Assembly (NCBI GenBank): GCA_963575745.1
Contig: CAUYUJ010021067.1
Location: 28,999-63,998, forward strand
DNA length: 35,000 nucleotides
Origin: Prorocentrum cordatum
Taxonomy: Eukaryota; Sar; Dinophyceae; Prorocentrales; Prorocentraceae
Direction: 5' to 3'
Numbering within the stretch: position 1 is the first letter of the stretch; every line of letters starts with the position of its first letter. The notes below the pieces were generated by a model. It was given only the letters and a program-made list of their open reading frames with translations, did no database searches and had not been told where the DNA came from. Of this stretch, positions 20,271 through 29,888 are shown piece after piece. The position numbers and the translations under genes were made by a program.

Positions 20271-20406
20271 CGCGTTCCACTGCTCGCAGATCAACTACTC
20301 GCAAATTGCCTGGATCCACCGCGGGGGATTAACGATATATTACATAGAGGAAGACCTGTACATTTCGGACGTTTGCGAGTAGGCACTTTGCGAGTAGTGG
20401 AACGTG
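20271..20406. mobile_element. J element copy 2 (uninterrupted)
   Basis: 136 bases bounded by CGCGTTCCACTGCTCGCAGA and the inverse CTTTGCGAGTAGTGGAACGTG. It contains the intact CTACTCGCAAATTGCCTGG site that is split by a T element in copy 1. Both copies continue on the right with CTCGGCGAG, which may be part of the element. Confidence 0.85.
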
Positions 20407-20409
20407 CTC

Positions 20410-21570
20410 GGCGAGTCCATGAGGCCCCCAAAAACAAGAAAAAGCGCCAGGGAGGACTGCCGATGTCTCCAGTGGCCCTCCTCGAACACTGAGTCTCGTG
20501 GGCCAGTGCCGGCAGTCCGGAAGGGGCACCGCAAGTGAAGCGCTCGCCACATCACTGCTTCACAGGCTGGACGCTGCGACCGTTCATCTTCGATGTGCTG
20601 CGAGAGATCACGGCCATCGGGCCCCAGCCGTCCACAGGGACGCGGTCAACAAAGGAGGCCAAGCCGAGCATCGGATCCAAACAGTGGAGGGGGAGTGGCC
20701 CAGGCGCAGCAGGTGGTCGATTGCCAGTGCGGCAAGAGATGGGTGTCGCTTGGCCACGCAATCGTGTTCAACGTGTCTGAGAGGCAGCGCGAGAAAACGT
20801 GTTCGAGCCAAATGGGCGGCATGGCAACACCAACTCCCATCAACAGTACCACCCTTTTCAAGCTGGGGTTCGGGTCGGCCCGCCTCACCTCGAGCGAATG
20901 CCAAGCCAATCTTGGTGGCCGTAGTACTACTGGCGCCCGCACGGTGGAGAATCAGGTCACGATGTGTGACTTGTTGTTCGATGTCTTCGGGGTATCAATC
21001 GATGGCGGTCACCAGGTTGGTGAGCAGAAGAAGAAGAGGGTGAATGGACCACATTGAACTGTGATGTAGACCCGTCAGAGTAACCTGAATCCATAGGATG
21101 AAGGCGCTCGAGAGGACTGAACTGCATGATCTTCAAGGCCATCTCACAGGATGCCCTCATCATCGTAGCCCGTGCTTGCAACGTAGGAGCCTGAACAAGA
21201 CACATCCATCCACTCTTGACCGTGACAGGTTGGTGAGCACGATGAACAGGCGATTGGTCACAACGACTTTCCTCCTCGCGAGTGTGGTTGATGGTATCGG
21301 TGTCATCGTTTAACCTTGCCTGTTGCCGTCAGCCCTTCAGGTCTGCGAGTGCACGAAAGGGATGACCCGATACCACAGCTGTAGCCTTAACTTGCACCTC
21401 CAGCGCGCTTCTGGCCCTGCCGACCCTGCCCGTGTACGAACTCCTGCGCTGCCTCGGGCACGCGCCCTGCGAAGGCTTCTGACGGTACTCGCGTCACTCG
21501 TTCCACGAAACCCTTTGTGGAAGTTCTGCGAATGAGAGCGGCGAGCGCGCGCATCGTGCCCCACGGGCCC
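20410..21570. other. Repeat-poor stretch with open frames, no identifiable gene
   Basis: A + frame at 20593-21057 (154 codons, containing VVDCQCGKRWVSLGHAIVF) and overlapping minus frames at 20608-20942 are open. A minus-strand segment at about 21102-21205 lies between a CTTGTTCAG acceptor and a CAG|GTTACT donor and encodes LQARATMMRASCEMALKIM. A neighbouring minus frame near 21040 has LLLLLTNLVTAID, S6-like but closed by TGA. The S3 and S4 exons join in phase without any of these, so I leave them uncalled. Confidence 0.3.
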
Positions 21571-21571
21571 G

Positions 21572-21572
21572 C

Positions 21573-21603
<31 letters not shown>

Positions 21604-21960
21604 GGCGTGCTCTCGGGCTGGCCGCAGGGGAGGCGTACTGCGCAAAGCGTTGGCCTGATCCAGAACGACAGTCGGATGATGAGTAGGGGAGGGAGGGAGG
21701 GGAAGAGAGAAGGAGGAAAGGCGATAAGGAGGAACGGCGATCGTACCGCAGAGGAGTTCTGAATGGGTCTAGGCCCGTAGTACGTGGCCGGGCAGGGAAG
21801 CGGAGGAGGAGGAGAAGGAGGAGAAGGAGGAGGAGGATAATGGAAACGGGAGGGGGGGGGGAGGGCGAGAGGGAGGAAATTACACGAGGGAGGGCAAGGA
21901 GGATGAGGAGGAGAAGGAGGATGATGATGAAGAGGAGGACGAGCACGAGAGGGAGGAGAG
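21572..21960. repeat. (GA)n tract and purine-rich region
   Basis: An almost pure GA run at 21572-21599, then GGGAGGGAGGGG and GGAGGAGAAGG repeats from 21685 to 21960. Confidence 0.85.
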
Positions 21961-22171
21961 GGATGTGTGGATAAGCCCTCGGGAGCTGGCCGCGCCGCGC
22001 GGCCGCGGGGCCAGAGGCTAGTGAGCGTGGTTTAACCGATCCCTATCCCCGCTGGCGTGGCCTGGGCCCCGCTGGCCGATTTACCCCCCTAGATGGGAAT
22101 ACAGGCTGCTCCCTTCGGGCTTCGAGGTGTCTATCCCCAACTGGGGCGGTGTGATGGTGAGGCTGATATTG

Positions 22172-22361
22172 GAAGGACAAAAGCGGCATAAACGTAAACT
22201 TTTGGAGGTCCGCGCAGATTTCTAGGATCTGCGCCGACCCCCCTCTTCCTGGCGCGCGGAGTGCGCCTGGGGCGGCGTCGGAGGCGCCGCCAGGGGGTCA
22301 AGCGCCGATCCAAGAAATCCGTGCGGATCCTCGAAAGTTCATGTTTATGCTGTTTTTCTTC
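22172..22361. mobile_element. H element, copy C
   Basis: The left arm (GGCATAAACGTAAACTTTTG, TTCTAGGATCTGCGCCGACC) and right arm (ATCCAAGAAATCCGTGCGGA, TTCATGTTTATGCTG) are inverted copies. The centre is GC-rich with GGCGTCGGAGGCGCCGCC. It ends only about 45 bases from the S3 exon. Confidence 0.75.
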
Positions 22362-22407
22362 GAAAGGTACCATGGCCCGATAGACTACGCGATACTGCGC
22401 TTGGGGC

Positions 22408-22449
22408 CTGAGAGAGTCCATGCTGATGGCCAGCAGGACCAGCAGCAGC
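22408..22449 (-). CDS. Channel micro-exon: S3 helix
   Basis: A 42-bp minus-strand exon between the acceptor CCCGGCAG|G and a GC donor TCTCAG|GCCCCA encodes LLLVLLAISMDSL. The first base completes the GC remainder of the exon at 26020-26109 as alanine, giving NMFDA-LLLVLL; the AG remainder is completed by the S4 exon as arginine. A hydrophobic S3 following the conserved N..D of the S2-S3 loop and ending with an acidic residue is what the Ion_trans fold expects. On its own the peptide is too short to trust; support comes from its position, strand and phase on both sides. Confidence 0.55.
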
Positions 22450-23099
22450 CTGCCGGGTGGCGCCGCGCCACCCCCACGCACTGGGATGGGTGCGGAGGTT
22501 GCCAAGGGGGCAGGGGGGTAAATCAATGGATGCCAAGGTTGGTTATACCTGGCCTTCGTACCAAGCTTTTTGCTCCCCCCCAGGCGACGATTGACACCAC
22601 GGAGCGTGAACACTGCGATCTCCACAACAAGGCCGCGCTACCACGTGCACCGGCTGAGCGCGTGACGAGCGAGGGAAATACCACAAGGCGGAGGAAACAG
22701 AGGGAGGAGGAGGAGGATGGAGAGGAGGATGAGGAGGAGGAGGGATAAACACGCTGTGGCCTAACCTATCAATGGGCTACACATATGTACCCAAAATTGC
22801 TTAGGAGGGCTAGGTAACTCCGCTAAGTCTGCGGAGCCCACTTGGCTCAGGTCGCTAACCCCCCTAAACCACTCGCGGCATTTTCAGCCCACTTGCAAGC
22901 TAGGTTAGGCCAGATGTAACCCAACGTGGCGTCCACTGCCAACCCCCCTATCCCCTTCGCCCACCCGCGCCCATGCCAGCAGGATCGAGCATCGATCGAG
23001 AATCCATCGAGGACCCAGGACCCAGCCTCGATCCTAGAACTTCTGGCCTCGATAGGCGAGCCTGAATCCCCGGCCTCTGGAGGAACAGATGGCGTGACC
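22450..23099. other. Intron-like DNA, no gene
   Basis: A GAGGAGGAGGATGG patch lies at 22700-22745 and an AT-richer patch at 22745-22920. Positions 22985-23060 carry repeated ATCGA-containing words (GATCGAGCATCGATCGAG). No coding motif is seen. Confidence 0.45.
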
Positions 23100-23262
23100 A
23101 GACGCTTTCGGAGATCCGCGCCGGTTTCTTGGTTCGGCGCCAGGCTCCGCGCGTGGAGCGCACCAGGAGCGGCGCTGGAGGCGCCGCCAGAGGGGACGCC
23201 AGCTCAGATCCAGGAAAAATCCGCGCGGAGCTCCGACCATGTATGCTCGTGCCGCCTTTTGT
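23100..23262. mobile_element. H element, copy D (shortened arms)
   Basis: It shows the arm words GATCCGCGCCGGTTTCTTGG and CAGATCCAGGAAAAATCCGC with the central GGCGCTGGAGGCGCCGCC. The outer AT-rich parts of the arms are eroded. Confidence 0.65.
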
Positions 23263-23288
23263 TGCTCCTCGATCTCCCCTCCTCCCTG

Positions 23289-23344
<56 letters not shown>

Positions 23345-23445
23345 GGTCGTGGTCGTGGTCGTCGTCGTCGTCGTCGTGGTCGTGGTCGTGGTCGTGATCG
23401 TGATCGTGGTCGTGGTCGTGATCGTGGTCGTCGCCCTCGTCGTCC
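23289..23445. repeat. (GTC)n / (GTCGTG)n microsatellite
   Basis: Pure GTC at first, then GTCGTG hexamers with GATCGTGATCGTG variants. Confidence 0.96.
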
Positions 23446-24233
23446 TCCCGCTCCAGCTCCCGCTGTCGCATCTTCCGGCCTCGGCCCGCCAGGCACGCTT
23501 CTGCTCAGTGCCCCCGTCCTCGGATGCCGGACCCAGGAGGGCTGCAGCGCCCCGCAGCGCACGTCGGCACACGCAGTGCTCCTGCACCCTCCAGGAGGCT
23601 TCTCCCGTCGGCGGCTTGGCAGAGGTCCCTGCTCCGGCGATCCCCCCTCCAGAAGGCACCGGCGCTCGCCCGCGGCAGAGCGCACTCGTGCAGCTGCACC
23701 TCGTCTTTTATTCCTTGGGGAGGGCAGTCAAGCAGCGCTCAGCGCGCCAGGCGCGTGCAAGCTTGAGGCCTGGACATGAGGGGGACGCATCCGCATGGCA
23801 CGTTCGTCTGGTCCGTAGCCCAACGATGTACGCGCAAGGTGGCGGAGCAAAACAGATCATCGCCCCTGGAGCGAGGAGGGCACACATGACGGAAGAGGTG
23901 GACTCGGAAGGAAGCTCGAGAATGCCTGGCGCGCATCATAGAGCATCAGGCGCCTTGCCGATGCCCTCCGAAGACAGCAGCGGCATCGACTCAGGATGCT
24001 CACATGTGCAGGTGCATGCGATACGGACAGGTGCGGCGGGACAGTTCTCCCGCGGCGAGCACGCTCCGCTGCACGAGCCACCCTGCCATCGGCGAACACG
24101 TGCCACGAACGGAGCACTGCGCGCCGTGCCCGTGCGGGAGCCACTGGATCGTATCGGGAGCCCTGGCGCGCACCGCCCTCGGGCGCAAGCGGGAGGCCCT
24201 GGAGAGGCCGCCGGCCCAAACTGCCAGCTCATT
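23446..24233. other. GC-rich intron-like DNA with long open frames, no gene called
   Basis: A + frame stays open from 22926 to 24236 (436 codons) but passes through an H element and the GTC tract, and the minus strand is open as well, so openness is not informative. No domain is recognised in the unique part. Confidence 0.4.
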
Positions 24234-24404
24234 TGAAAGGGGCCCCAGAACACACACATAAATGCACACAAATAAAACGACTCCCCATATTTTCCCATGT
24301 CTTCTGGGCTTTTGTCCTCCCCCCCCCACTTCCCATAGTCTCGCATCTTGTCCTGGGGGTCGACGATGAATTGTGTCTGCGTGTTTTTTCCCCTCCTGAT
24401 CCTT
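24234..24404 (+). repeat. C family dispersed repeat, copy 2
   Basis: Same layout as copies at 7077 and 32669: AACACACACATAAATG start, CCCATATTTTCCCATGTC core, GTCGACGATGAATTGTGTCT near the end. It is about 75% similar to the others by eye. Confidence 0.8.
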
Positions 24405-24570
24405 CCTGGAAAGTTGGCAAGCCGGGGGGTCCTCTCGGCGGCGCGCCAGCGCTGCCCCCTGCGGAGGATACACGTCCACAGTGGCCGGCAGAGAGAAACC
24501 ATTCCGAGGAGGCCCCCACGCGCCCCTCTCGCGTGGTGACGACCAGGGCGAAGCGTTGACGACTTGCCCA

Positions 24571-24755
24571 CCGTCGGGGCGTTGACCTAAGGAACCCCAA
24601 ATAAGGAACGAGGCCCCAAAATAAGGAACGAGGCCTAAGGAACTTCGATTTCCCTCCGAAAACCTAAGGAAAACGTGGGGCAAGCTGTGAAACACTCAAG
24701 GAACGCGGAGCCCCTCCCCAACCGAAAGGGTTCCTTCTTCAGGGCCCCGATTGTA
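24571..24755. mobile_element. T element copy 5 (internal duplication)
   Basis: It starts CCGTCGGGGCG and ends CCCCGATTG followed by TA; both ends differ by one base from consensus. The interior has a duplicated AATAAGGAACGAGGCC block where other copies have one, so it is slightly longer. Confidence 0.8.
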
Positions 24756-26019
24756 ACGCACGCCGGGACGCGCATCTGCGTGGGCGTCGGTTCAGGAGTG
24801 CGCCCGGGAGGCTGCAGACCCTGGAGGATTCCCTACCTCATGAGGGCGGCACTGATACCCACTGGACGATTGGAGCCCCGCTGGTTTCCAGACCCTGGAT
24901 CTCTTATTCAGTGGCTCCTTATTCAATGCCCGCACCGTATGCCGTTGCGCGGTAGCTGCGCCCCCGACTCCCACGACGCCCGAAGAGCTCGGGGCGCCCC
25001 CCCCGAACGACATGGGCACCACAGGGCCCCGGGGTCCAGACGCGCCCAGTGTCCCGAGCCGCCTCTGGCCGCGGCGACGAAGGCCGCCCCCCCCCCCGAA
25101 GGCCAACCACCGCTGCGCATCCCAACCCGCCCTCCTCCTGTTCGCTCGTCGCTGTCCCTCCTCCTCCTCCTCCTCCTCCTCCTCCTCCTCCTCCTCCTCC
25201 ACCTTCCCCATCCTCATCCTCACTGTTCGCTCGTCGCTGCCCACCCTCTCCACTCTCGCTGCTCGCCGCCTGCTGTCCGGTGCCGGCCGCTCGCTGCTCG
25301 CCCCCGCGTGCTGGCCCTCGCGTCGCTCGCTGCGCGCTGCTCCTGCCCTCTCGCACGCGTGCCCAGTCGTGTCCTCCTACGTCTTCTTCGCCCTCGTCCT
25401 GGTCACCGTTCCCGGCTTTCCTCTGGCCTGGTCCCCCTCGGGCCCTATATGCTTTTCACCATCCGCATGCGCGCTGGTGTCCTCGTCCTTCTGGTCGTCA
25501 TCGTTGCCGTCATCCTGCGCGTCCTCGTCCTCGAGATTTGCCGTATCCTGCAGGCGCCAGTCTGCGCCTGAGCAACTTAGACTTGAAGCAAGGCGCAGAT
25601 TCTCAAGCTCTGCGATGCCGTGGCAGTAAACACTTACGTCCGCCCATCTCCTCGTCGAGAAGGGGCCCGTCACGGCCAGGCCATAATGGTGCAGCTGCTT
25701 CCTTTGTAACCTCTCGTCGTCCCTCCTTCTCCTCCTCGTCTTACTCCATTTCTTTTCTTTCCGGAACAATCTTGGGCTCCATCATCGCCCTCCACCTGCT
25801 CCTCCTCCTCCTCCTCCTCTCCTACTCCTTGCCTCCTTCCTTTATCCTTCTGCTGGACTCCTCCTTGCCTCCTCTTCGTCTCCTCCTCCTCCGCCTTGCC
25901 TCCTCCTCCTCCTCCTTCTCCTTGCCTCCTCTTCGTCTCTCCCCCCGCGGAGACATGATGCCTCCTTCTGCGGAGGTGAGGTGGGGACGAAGGCTGGGCG
26001 GCGTGTCCCGATCGACGAC
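24756..26019. other. Intron-like DNA with a (TCC)n tract; possible extra exon
   Basis: A TCC tract lies at 25160-25201, and CTCC-rich sequence with CTTGCCTCCT repeats at 25790-25940. On the minus strand a short segment near 25627-25690, LHHYGLAVTGPFSTRRWAD, ends at a strong GTAAGT donor but lacks a good acceptor. The channel exons on either side join in phase without it, so it is not called. Confidence 0.4.
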
Positions 26020-26109
26020 GCGTCGAACATGTTCTTATAGTTCGTGAGGTACGCTCTCCAGAAGAAGCGGAGGACATGCAGCAGCATGTCAACGCAGTAA
26101 TCGGATGAC
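26020..26109 (-). CDS. Channel exon: end of S2 and the S2-S3 loop
   Basis: A 90-bp minus-strand exon follows a textbook pyrimidine-rich acceptor (TTTTTTCCTGAGCTCCCCAG|G) and ends at GACGC|GTCGTC. It encodes SSDYCVDMLLHVLRFF then WRAYLTNYKNMFD. An arginine at the inner end of S2, an aromatic-rich YL, and N-x-x-D (here NMFD) where S3 begins form one of the most recognisable features of Ion_trans channels. The GC remainder is completed by the S3 micro-exon as alanine. The exon supplying the outer part of S2 and S1 would join at 26109 with a two-base remainder; I did not find it with confidence. Confidence 0.68.
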
Positions 26110-27305
26110 CTGGGGAGCTCAGGAAAAAAACGGCGCGGGGCTGGAGCTGGTCGGTACTAACCGCTTGTGGGCTGGGCCAGAAAAGCAAGACGGGACGAGT
26201 TAGTCATTTATCTATTCATTTATTCATTTGTATCTGTTCATCTTTGTTAACTTATTTACATATATATATGTCTATAACTGTATCGATCGGCTGACAGTAG
26301 CATGCCCCAGTGGTAGCCAGCGGTAGCAACACCCTGTGCCGGGCGAGGGGAGAGGAAGGCGGGACGGTCGGTGACGGGACGACGAGGAAGCTGGGACGCG
26401 AAGCGGGCAGAGGTTGCCGTCTGCCTCCGCCTCTGCGCGGAAGCCCACTTGTGCCTCTTTGAGAGGGCAGAAAATCCACCCCGATAGTAACCACCCCGAC
26501 GCGCGAAACCGTTTAGTAAACGCACCCAAAGAAGGAATCAAACAGGGCAGGGCTGTTTAGTAAACGCCCAGTGCCGTTTAATATACGCCAGTTGTCGGAT
26601 CGGGGTGGTTTTTCCTCCCTTGACCCTGACTCCCTCGCTCCAACCCCCTCCTTCCGCTCCCCTCTCCATGCCACTTACTCTTTGGCGTGCGCAGCGGTCC
26701 TCACACGGCGATGCGTCTACGATCCCAGCGGGAGCTGTCAGATTACCACACGCGGATCTCCCAACATCGGCGGTGGACAAACCTCCCTTTCATAAACCTC
26801 CCCTGAATGAAAACGGCTTGGGACCGAGACCCGCGGACCTGGATCCGCAAAACTGACGGCCGCGACGCCCTCTCGCGAACCGAAAACGGCCAATTCGCCA
26901 ATCGACGTGTCAGGGTAGGAGGTCTATCCACCTCCGACAACAAGCAAGGCTTACCTATCACACCCCCCAAGTGGCTCCTGTGGCACAGGCCACGGCTGGA
27001 GGGCCGCACCGGCAGCGTGGGCGTCGGGGCCCTCGGGTCTTCGTGGCGGCCGGCGGCGCCCCGACGCGCGGCGGGAGCGCTGCTCTCCGCGCTCTCTTTT
27101 TTTGATCTGCGGGGCGAGAGCGAACCTCTTCCGCTGGAAGCTGAGCGGGACGCGCACAGCTTCCATCAGCAGAGCAGGGGCGCAAGAAGGCGGGGCCTCA
27201 CGCGGCCGGGGGAGGGCGAAGCCCTGGGATCGGGGCGGTGCCGGAGAGGATGTGCAGGAAAAGGCTGCTCTCCGCACCCGAGGCAGCACCCCCTGGGCTG
27301 TGGCT
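26110..27305. other. Intron-like DNA; three short palindromic GTTTAGTAAAC words
   Basis: An AT-rich patch lies at 26195-26280. CCGTTTAGTAAACGC, TGTTTAGTAAACGC and CCGTTTAATATACGC occur at about 26510, 26552 and 26572. Overlapping frames at 26540-27330 on both strands show no motif. Confidence 0.45.
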
Positions 27306-27583
27306 TTTTTTTCCGGTCGAGGCATTCATTGAGCAGGGACCGACCGTCCCGGCATTCCTGTAGGCCTACCACGAAATGTTCTTCGAACCCCAAAAATGTT
27401 TTAAGAGCAAAAGCAATGTTCTCAGAACATAAGCCCGACGTGGTAAAGCAAGACAGACTCCGCCAGAAAGGTTCGGAGAACCTTTCGTGGGAACCACAAA
27501 AGGTTCTTGGAACATTGTTTGGTAGGGCTGTAGGCGAGCCAGGACGCTCCGCCACTGCTTGATTTTTTTCGGTCGAGGCATTC
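27306..27583. mobile_element. K element copy 1 with ~21-bp flanking direct repeats
   Basis: The element at 27329-27562 begins TTGAGCAGGGACCGACCGTC and ends with an inverse version (...GACGCTCCGCCACTGCTTGA); arms of about 43 bases are roughly 70% matched, with GGTTCT/AGAACC words inside. The flanks CGGTCGAGGCATTC preceded by a T-run occur at 27306-27327 and 27563-27583, differing by one base in length. They may be an unusually long target duplication or part of the element. Confidence 0.75.
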
Positions 27584-27710
27584 TTCGGGACGCAGTCCGC
27601 TACGGCCATGCCGTGCCACTGGAGGCGCACAGCGCTGCTGCCTCGAGGCCGCCCGCCCGGCCGCTCGGCCAGACGAGGCCCTGTGTGGCGTTCGAGCTCA
27701 GCTGCCCCGG

Positions 27711-27875
27711 CACGCAGCGCGCAACACGTGGCGTGTCGATACGGAGCTCAACACGTAGACTGAACACGTACGTCTTGAGCACAGACGTTTTGAACACGGC
27801 GCACGTGTTTTGAACACGTACGTTTTGAACGTTTTGAGCACGTACGTTTTGAACACGTACGTTTTGGCACGTGTT
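27711..27875. repeat. Short shared repeat followed by GAACACGTACGTTTT tandem words
   Basis: 27711-27765 matches 19782-19832. From 27760 to 27875 at least five imperfect GAACACGTACGTTTT units follow. Confidence 0.7.
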
Positions 27876-28052
27876 ACGCTTTAAATTTTGCGCATCAGAG
27901 CAGCTGAGCCTCCGAGAATCTCGTGGTCAGCGCAGTGGCGCAGCCCTCTTCAGCGAGGGGGAACTCTAGCTTCGCAAACTCCGGGAGCCCCTGAGGGCCG
28001 CTTGGGCTTCGAGAAGTCCCTCCCTGAGTCTATCCCCTGGTGGTTTGCGGGT

Positions 28053-28240
28053 CATGCAGTCATCTGCCTGACCGAAGGAACGATACAAAAGGAACGAAAC
28101 CCTTTTTCCAAGGAGAAACGCATAAGGAACAATAACCAATCTGTAACGCATACGGAACGACAAGTAACGCATGCAAGCCTAAGGAACGACCGAGCTCCTT
28201 TTGAAAAGTAAGTGCTCCTTATTCAAGCCGCTCGCTGTAA
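28053..28240. mobile_element. T element relative (strongly diverged)
   Basis: It has repeated AAGGAACGA and CGNATAAGGAAC words and a right end reading CTCGCTGTAA, as in the T family, but the left end is not clear (GCAGTCATCTGCC). It is assigned by internal words only. Confidence 0.35.
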
Positions 28241-28684
28241 CTCGGTCCTCAGGCGGCCGCTCGGGACCAGCCCGGGCACTCCCAGCGCGCTCTTGGCGGG
28301 CGCAGCGGCTGGAACACCCCCGAAAACCATCGGAACTGCCCGACAACCTCGAACCTATAAACCCTAACTTTGCCCTCACACATTGAGCTTAGTGAGCGTT
28401 TTTTATTCGGCGTTTCGACACTGGGCGGAAGGGGGGGGGAGCGGGGAGGGTCTGGCTCTGGACCTCTGCTTGGTGCGACTGTTTGGAGCCGTGCGTCCTT
28501 TGGGGGAGACTCCACCTGCTCGAACCAGGCGCCAAAAACAGCCAAGATCTACTCCAAGTGGGGAGGGGAGGGGGGGGGGTGCGAGGGTCCGCGCCGATCG
28601 ACAAAAGAGAATCAACAAATGCTCACCAGGCGGCTGGGGGAAAATCCACGGGGGCGGTTGGGGGGTTCTGAACTGCCTGGGTCC
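28241..28684. other. GC-rich DNA, no gene
   Basis: Several G-runs (28428-28450, 28563-28580) occur. Frames on both strands are open without motif. Confidence 0.4.
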
Positions 28685-28850
28685 CCAGAAAATCGGCCAG
28701 GGGGGGGCTGAGGCAGCCACCTCCGCTCAAACTCGGTCCCTGGACCCCTGCCGGGGCCCACGTGTCCACAGAAAATCGGCCAGGGGGGGGCTGAAGCAGC
28801 CACCTCCGCTCCAACTCGGTCCCTGGACCCCTGCCGGGGCCCCCGTGGCG
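28685..28850. repeat. 83-bp tandem duplication
   Basis: CAGAAAATCGGCCAGGGGGG begins both units, 83 bases apart, followed by GGCTGANGCAGCCACCTCCG and TCGGTCCCTGGACCCCTGCC. The two units differ at only a few positions, so the duplication is recent. Confidence 0.92.
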
Positions 28851-28984
28851 CAGCCTTTGCGCCCCGGGGTCCACTTCGGACGGCCCCCGCGGGGGTCCGA
28901 CAACGGCCCCGGAGACGCCCACAAGTACAAACAGAAACGCCCCGAGCCCAGGGCCCCTGGAAAACCTGCCCGCCCTTCCTGCTG

Positions 28985-29140
28985 GCCTTAGGTCGGGCCT
29001 GTCCCCCTACAGGCGGAGTCTGGATGAAGAATGAACAGTAATCTGAAAGCGTGCAGAAAATATTCCAAAATAGTAGACAAATCGCCCCCATACTTCTTTA
29101 AAACATTCATTTGCTATTTTTGTATATTCCTGTTGTAGAG
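28985..29140. repeat. L family dispersed repeat, copy 1
   Basis: It starts TTAGGTCGGGCCTGTCCCCC and TACAGGCGG, then an A-rich segment (GAAAATATTCCAAAATAG), and ends CTATTTTTGTATATTCCTG. A second copy lies at 34846-34992. Confidence 0.75.
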
Positions 29141-29218
29141 GGACAAACACGACTCAATGCTGGCCGGAACTGGTGATGGGCCACCTCAGAGCCCCAGACG
29201 GCTCCAACGGGACGCACA

Positions 29219-29415
29219 AAGACATACTAGTACTATATGTCCTCCTTGGAGGCGCGCGCGTCCGACCTGAGCATATAGGATACGCATCTTGTAGTGTATC
29301 GTCTCCCGAGCGGGGTGGCCAGAAAGCGCCAGCCGCAACGCACATGCAATCAGATTTCTCGGTGCGCGCGTCGCTCCTGGGGCGGGGGCGACGCTCGTAT
29401 AGTATTAGTATGTTG
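29219..29415. mobile_element. Inverted-repeat element, ~197 bp (MITE-like)
   Basis: The left end AAGACATACTAGTACTATATG is the inverse of the right end CGTATAGTATTAGTATGTTG with few mismatches, and weaker GC-rich complementarity continues inward. I find no second copy in the window. Confidence 0.6.
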
Positions 29416-29467
29416 GGGTGACGCCGACGCAAGGCTGGGGTTATGTAGCTCCCTTCGTACTTACGGG

Positions 29468-29604
29468 CCACATCCCAGAAATAATTTCGAGCACCCAAGA
29501 AAAGTATCGAAACAATGTCGAAGGAGTAGCGCCGCCGAGGGCCCGACACGTGAAAGCCCTCCAGTCTCGGTGCTTTCCTGGTGCTCGAAATTCTTGCTGG
29601 TGAC
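29468..29604. repeat. Hairpin with ~40-bp arms
   Basis: The left arm (AATTTCGAGCACCCAAGAAA) and right arm (TTTCCTGGTGCTCGAAATT) are inverted copies around a ~50-base loop. It could be a small foldback element. Confidence 0.7.
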
Positions 29605-29647
29605 CAAGGCTAAAGTAGGCTGGAACATCAGAAGGCTGGGAGGGGAA

Positions 29648-29879
29648 TTGAGCAGGGAGCGACCGTCCCGGCATTCCTATAGTCATACCACGGAATGTTC
29701 TTAGAACCCACAAATGTTCTCATAACAAAACATGTTCTTAGAACATAAGCCCGATGTGTTAAAACAAGACAGTCCCAGCCATAAGTGTTCTAAGACAATT
29801 TCGTGGGAGCCACAAAAGATTCTTCAACATCTTGTTTGGTGGGGCTATAGGCGAGCCGGGACGCTTCGCCACTGCTTGA
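29648..29879. mobile_element. K element copy 2
   Basis: Same ends as copy 1 (TTGAGCAGGGAGCGACCG; CGCTTCGCCACTGCTTGA) and the same internal ACATAAGCCCGATGTG word, in the same orientation. No flanking direct repeat like that of copy 1 is seen. It ends 10 bases from the direct repeat that bounds H copy E. Confidence 0.8.
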
Positions 29880-29888
29880 GGGAAGCCT

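Noticed and set aside
20980-21260. Minus-strand peptides LLLLLTNLVTAID and LFIVLTNLSRSR, resembling S6 ends
   Set aside because: The first is closed by TGA, the second lacks a hydrophobic helix, and both fall between the S3 and S4 exons, which already join in phase. A second channel domain is not supported.
22830-22860. TTGGCTCAG, similar to the end of the dinoflagellate spliced leader
   Set aside because: Only nine bases match and the remainder of the leader is absent.
22926-24236. The longest + strand frame, 436 codons
   Set aside because: It runs through an H element and the (GTC)n tract, giving poly-Val; the unique part has no motif and the minus strand is open too.
29441-29560. Minus-strand STLFRYFSWVLEII as a possible S1 or S2 helix ending near a GTAAGT donor
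   Set aside because: It coincides with the left arm of a hairpin at 29468-29604, and two other frames across the same bases look equally plausible.
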